A DNA stretch of 64,000 bases, taken from NCBI GenBank assembly GCA_023459355.1, contig JAEWUM010000046.1, positions 62,001 through 126,000 of the forward strand. The letters run 5' to 3'. The notes under the pieces are model-generated. The model did not search any database. It was not told where the DNA came from and worked only from the letters and a program-made list of their open reading frames with translations. Positions 62,430 through 64,000 of the stretch are shown in pieces (the first letter of the stretch is position 1; each line of letters opens with the position of its first letter). Both the position numbers and the translations under genes were made by a program. The stretch is from Bacteroidota bacterium. GTDB lineage: Bacteria > Bacteroidota > Bacteroidia > Bacteroidales > Paludibacteraceae.

Positions 62430-64000
62430 CTCCCCTGTATCTCCTCCTGCGTCAGAATTGTCATTATCAACTTTCCGTCAGGAGTATGATTGTGCGCCGG
62501 ACAGGCAAAAAGCTGATCGACCAAATCAATCATTTCTTCTTTTGTCATCGTTTGACCGTTTTGAATAGCTGCTGTTTCGGCCAACGACAAAGCTATCTGC
62601 TCGTGAATTACCGACAAAGCATCGCCGGTAGCTAGCCTTACCCTCTCAAGCATATCACTTAACAAAGGTAACACCCCTGAAGTATTTTTCAATTGTGCAG
62701 GAATCCCTTTTACCTGATACTGATATGTTTTTTCTGCTTCAAATTCAAAACCTACATACCGGAGTTCCGTTTTTATTTGCTCGAAAAACAAATAGTCATC
62801 TGGCATCAGTTGTAGTACTTCTGGGAACAACAGTTGCTGAGAGAACCCTTTCTTATCGCTTATTTCTTTCATAAACTGATCAAAAAGGATCCGGATATGC
62901 GCCCGGCGTTGATCAATCATCAACATTCCTGATTTAACTGAAGTAATGATATATCTGTTCTTTAGCTGAAAATACGCCCCGGTGTTTTCACGGTCTTTAT
63001 TCATCTTCGACTGAAAAATCTCAACCGGTCTGTCCTGTCTTGTCTCATTGGAATCTGATGGTTCAGCTTCTTTTTCAAATCCTTTATATAACTCCTCCCA
63101 TTCCATTTGCGGACGTTTATATGTTGATGCTCCAAATGGATTGTAAGATGGATTGAAAGTTGTTTTCGGCGGTGAAATAATACCATCTGATTTCTGGACA
63201 GGAATATCCGGCACGCCTTCCCTGTCAAAATCTATCGACGGGACAACATTGAATTTCCCCAATGCTTCCTTTACGGTTGCCGAGAGAATGGACCAAATTG
63301 CCTGTTCGTTCTCAAATTTAATTTCAGTCTTGGTCGGATGAATATTGATATCGATGGTTTGCGGATCAACCTCAAAATAGATAAAATACACCGGATTATC
63401 GGTTGGCTGTATTAACTGGTTATAGGCCAGCATAACAGCTTTGTGAAAATAAGGATGGCGCATGTATCTCCCATTCACAAAAAAGAACTGATGAGCCTGC
63501 TTATGAGCATATTCCGGTCGTCCGATGAAACCTTTAACAGCAACCAGGTTGGTATCCGTTTCGATCGTCAATAATTGCTGATTGAGTTTCTTTTTAGCAC
63601 TCCCAAAAACCTGCTCGATCCTGAGTTTGGTATTGGACACAGGCAGTTTAAACAGTTCATCATCTCCGTCATAAAAAGAAAACTCCACATCGGGATGCAC
63701 CAGCACGATGCGGTAAAACTCCTGCAAAATGTGATTCTTTTCAACACTGTCACTTTTGAGAAAACGACGACGGGCTGGCACATTGAAAAACAAATTTTTA
63801 ATCTGAAAAGTGGTTCCAATGTCACACTGAACCGGTTCTTGTCTGAAAACCCGGCTACCGGCAATTTCAACCAGCGTTCCAAGTTCATCCTCCTCCCTGC
63901 GTGAACGCATTTCCACCTGAGCAACTGCTGCTATCGAAGCCAGGGCCTCACCTCTGAACCCCATTGTACGAATAGAAAATAAATCCTGTGCATCTTTAAT
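62420..64000 (-). CDS. mutL: DNA mismatch repair protein MutL (5' end outside window)
   Basis: Mismatch-repair ATPase; about 526 residues are visible and the frame runs through the right edge (IKDAQDLFSIRTMGFRGEALASIAAVAQV). The ATPase GFRGEAL motif and the NVPARRRFL and HPTKTEIKFE motifs are present. The C-terminal dimerisation domain starts near RENTGAYFQLKNRYII and holds MLMIDQRRAHIRILF and ACPAHNHTPDGK. The endonuclease consensus DQHAxxER is altered to DQRRAHIR, so nicking activity is uncertain; the CPAH-type zinc motif remains. The N-terminal ~75 residues lie beyond 64000. Confidence 0.95.
   Translation of the reverse strand: MKDAQDLFSIRTMGFRGEALASIAAVAQVEMRSRREEDELGTLVEIAGSRVFRQEPVQCDIGTTFQIKNLFFNVPARRRFLKSDSVEKNHILQEFYRIVLVHPDVEFSFYDGDDELFKLPVSNTKLRIEQVFGSAKKKLNQQLLTIETDTNLVAVKGFIGRPEYAHKQAHQFFFVNGRYMRHPYFHKAVMLAYNQLIQPTDNPVYFIYFEVDPQTIDINIHPTKTEIKFENEQAIWSILSATVKEALGKFNVVPSIDFDREGVPDIPVQKSDGIISPPKTTFNPSYNPFGASTYKRPQMEWEELYKGFEKEAEPSDSNETRQDRPVEIFQSKMNKDRENTGAYFQLKNRYIITSVKSGMLMIDQRRAHIRILFDQFMKEISDKKGFSQQLLFPEVLQLMPDDYLFFEQIKTELRYVGFEFEAEKTYQYQVKGIPAQLKNTSGVLPLLSDMLERVRLATGDALSVIHEQIALSLAETAAIQNGQTMTKEEMIDLVDQLFACPAHNHTPDGKLIMTILTQEEIQGRFK

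Overview
The window looks like a chromosomal segment of a Bacteroidota bacterium, most likely of the order Bacteroidales. The evidence is a PorP-GldKLMN type IX secretion (T9SS) cluster, a SusC/SusD pair, many secreted proteins ending in T9SS-type C-terminal domains, and promoters that fit the Bacteroidota -7 consensus TAnnTTTG. I cannot name the genus. Spacers between housekeeping genes often hold short-period repeat arrays, and the word repeated differs from spacer to spacer.

Layout. 1-5241: the T9SS operon (end of a PorP/SprF-like gene, gldK, gldL, gldM, gldN). 5242-13169: an island with all genes on the minus strand. It holds a RloA/RloB (AbiL-like) candidate defence pair, a two-piece membrane/coiled-coil gene that looks frameshifted, a TlpA-like thioredoxin-fold protein and a 1000-residue FISUMP/repeat surface protein. 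Its right edge is a displaced second copy of the last codons of gldN, so the island appears to sit between two gldN 3' ends. 13176-18568: a GH27 alpha-galactosidase, a LuxR-type response regulator, mnmA and der, with three tandem-repeat arrays in the spacers. 18569-21438: rplM-rpsI-rpsB-tsf, with a promoter and leader upstream of rplM.

21731-28477 is a five-gene minus-strand sugar operon (MFS transporter, DUF4380 mutarotase-like protein, arabinose/fucose-isomerase-like protein, class I mannose-6-phosphate isomerase with an extra N-terminal domain, ROK kinase). It is divergent from a GntR-type regulator with a periplasmic-binding-like sensor domain. 30146-55065 is a long plus-strand polysaccharide-utilisation-type locus. 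It encodes SusC, SusD, a duplicated BIg2 surface protein, three endonuclease/exonuclease/phosphatase (EEP) hydrolases, a beta-propeller-like protein, a calcineurin-type phosphoesterase, an organophosphate-type MFS transporter, NanE, a phosphohexomutase, two SGNH esterases, a glycerophosphodiester phosphodiesterase and a GH3 glycosidase. The density of phosphoesterases, with NanE and a sugar-phosphate-type importer, suggests that its target is a phosphodiester-linked, O-acylated, amino-sugar-containing polymer rather than a plain polysaccharide (inference).

55070-64000: adenosine deaminase, secreted endonuclease I, a dicarboxylate/cation symporter, an LplT-like MFS protein, a histidine kinase/response regulator pair similar in layout to RprXY, and a mutL that runs off the right edge. 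The T9SS genes at the left supply the export route that the CTD-bearing enzymes of the PUL would use.
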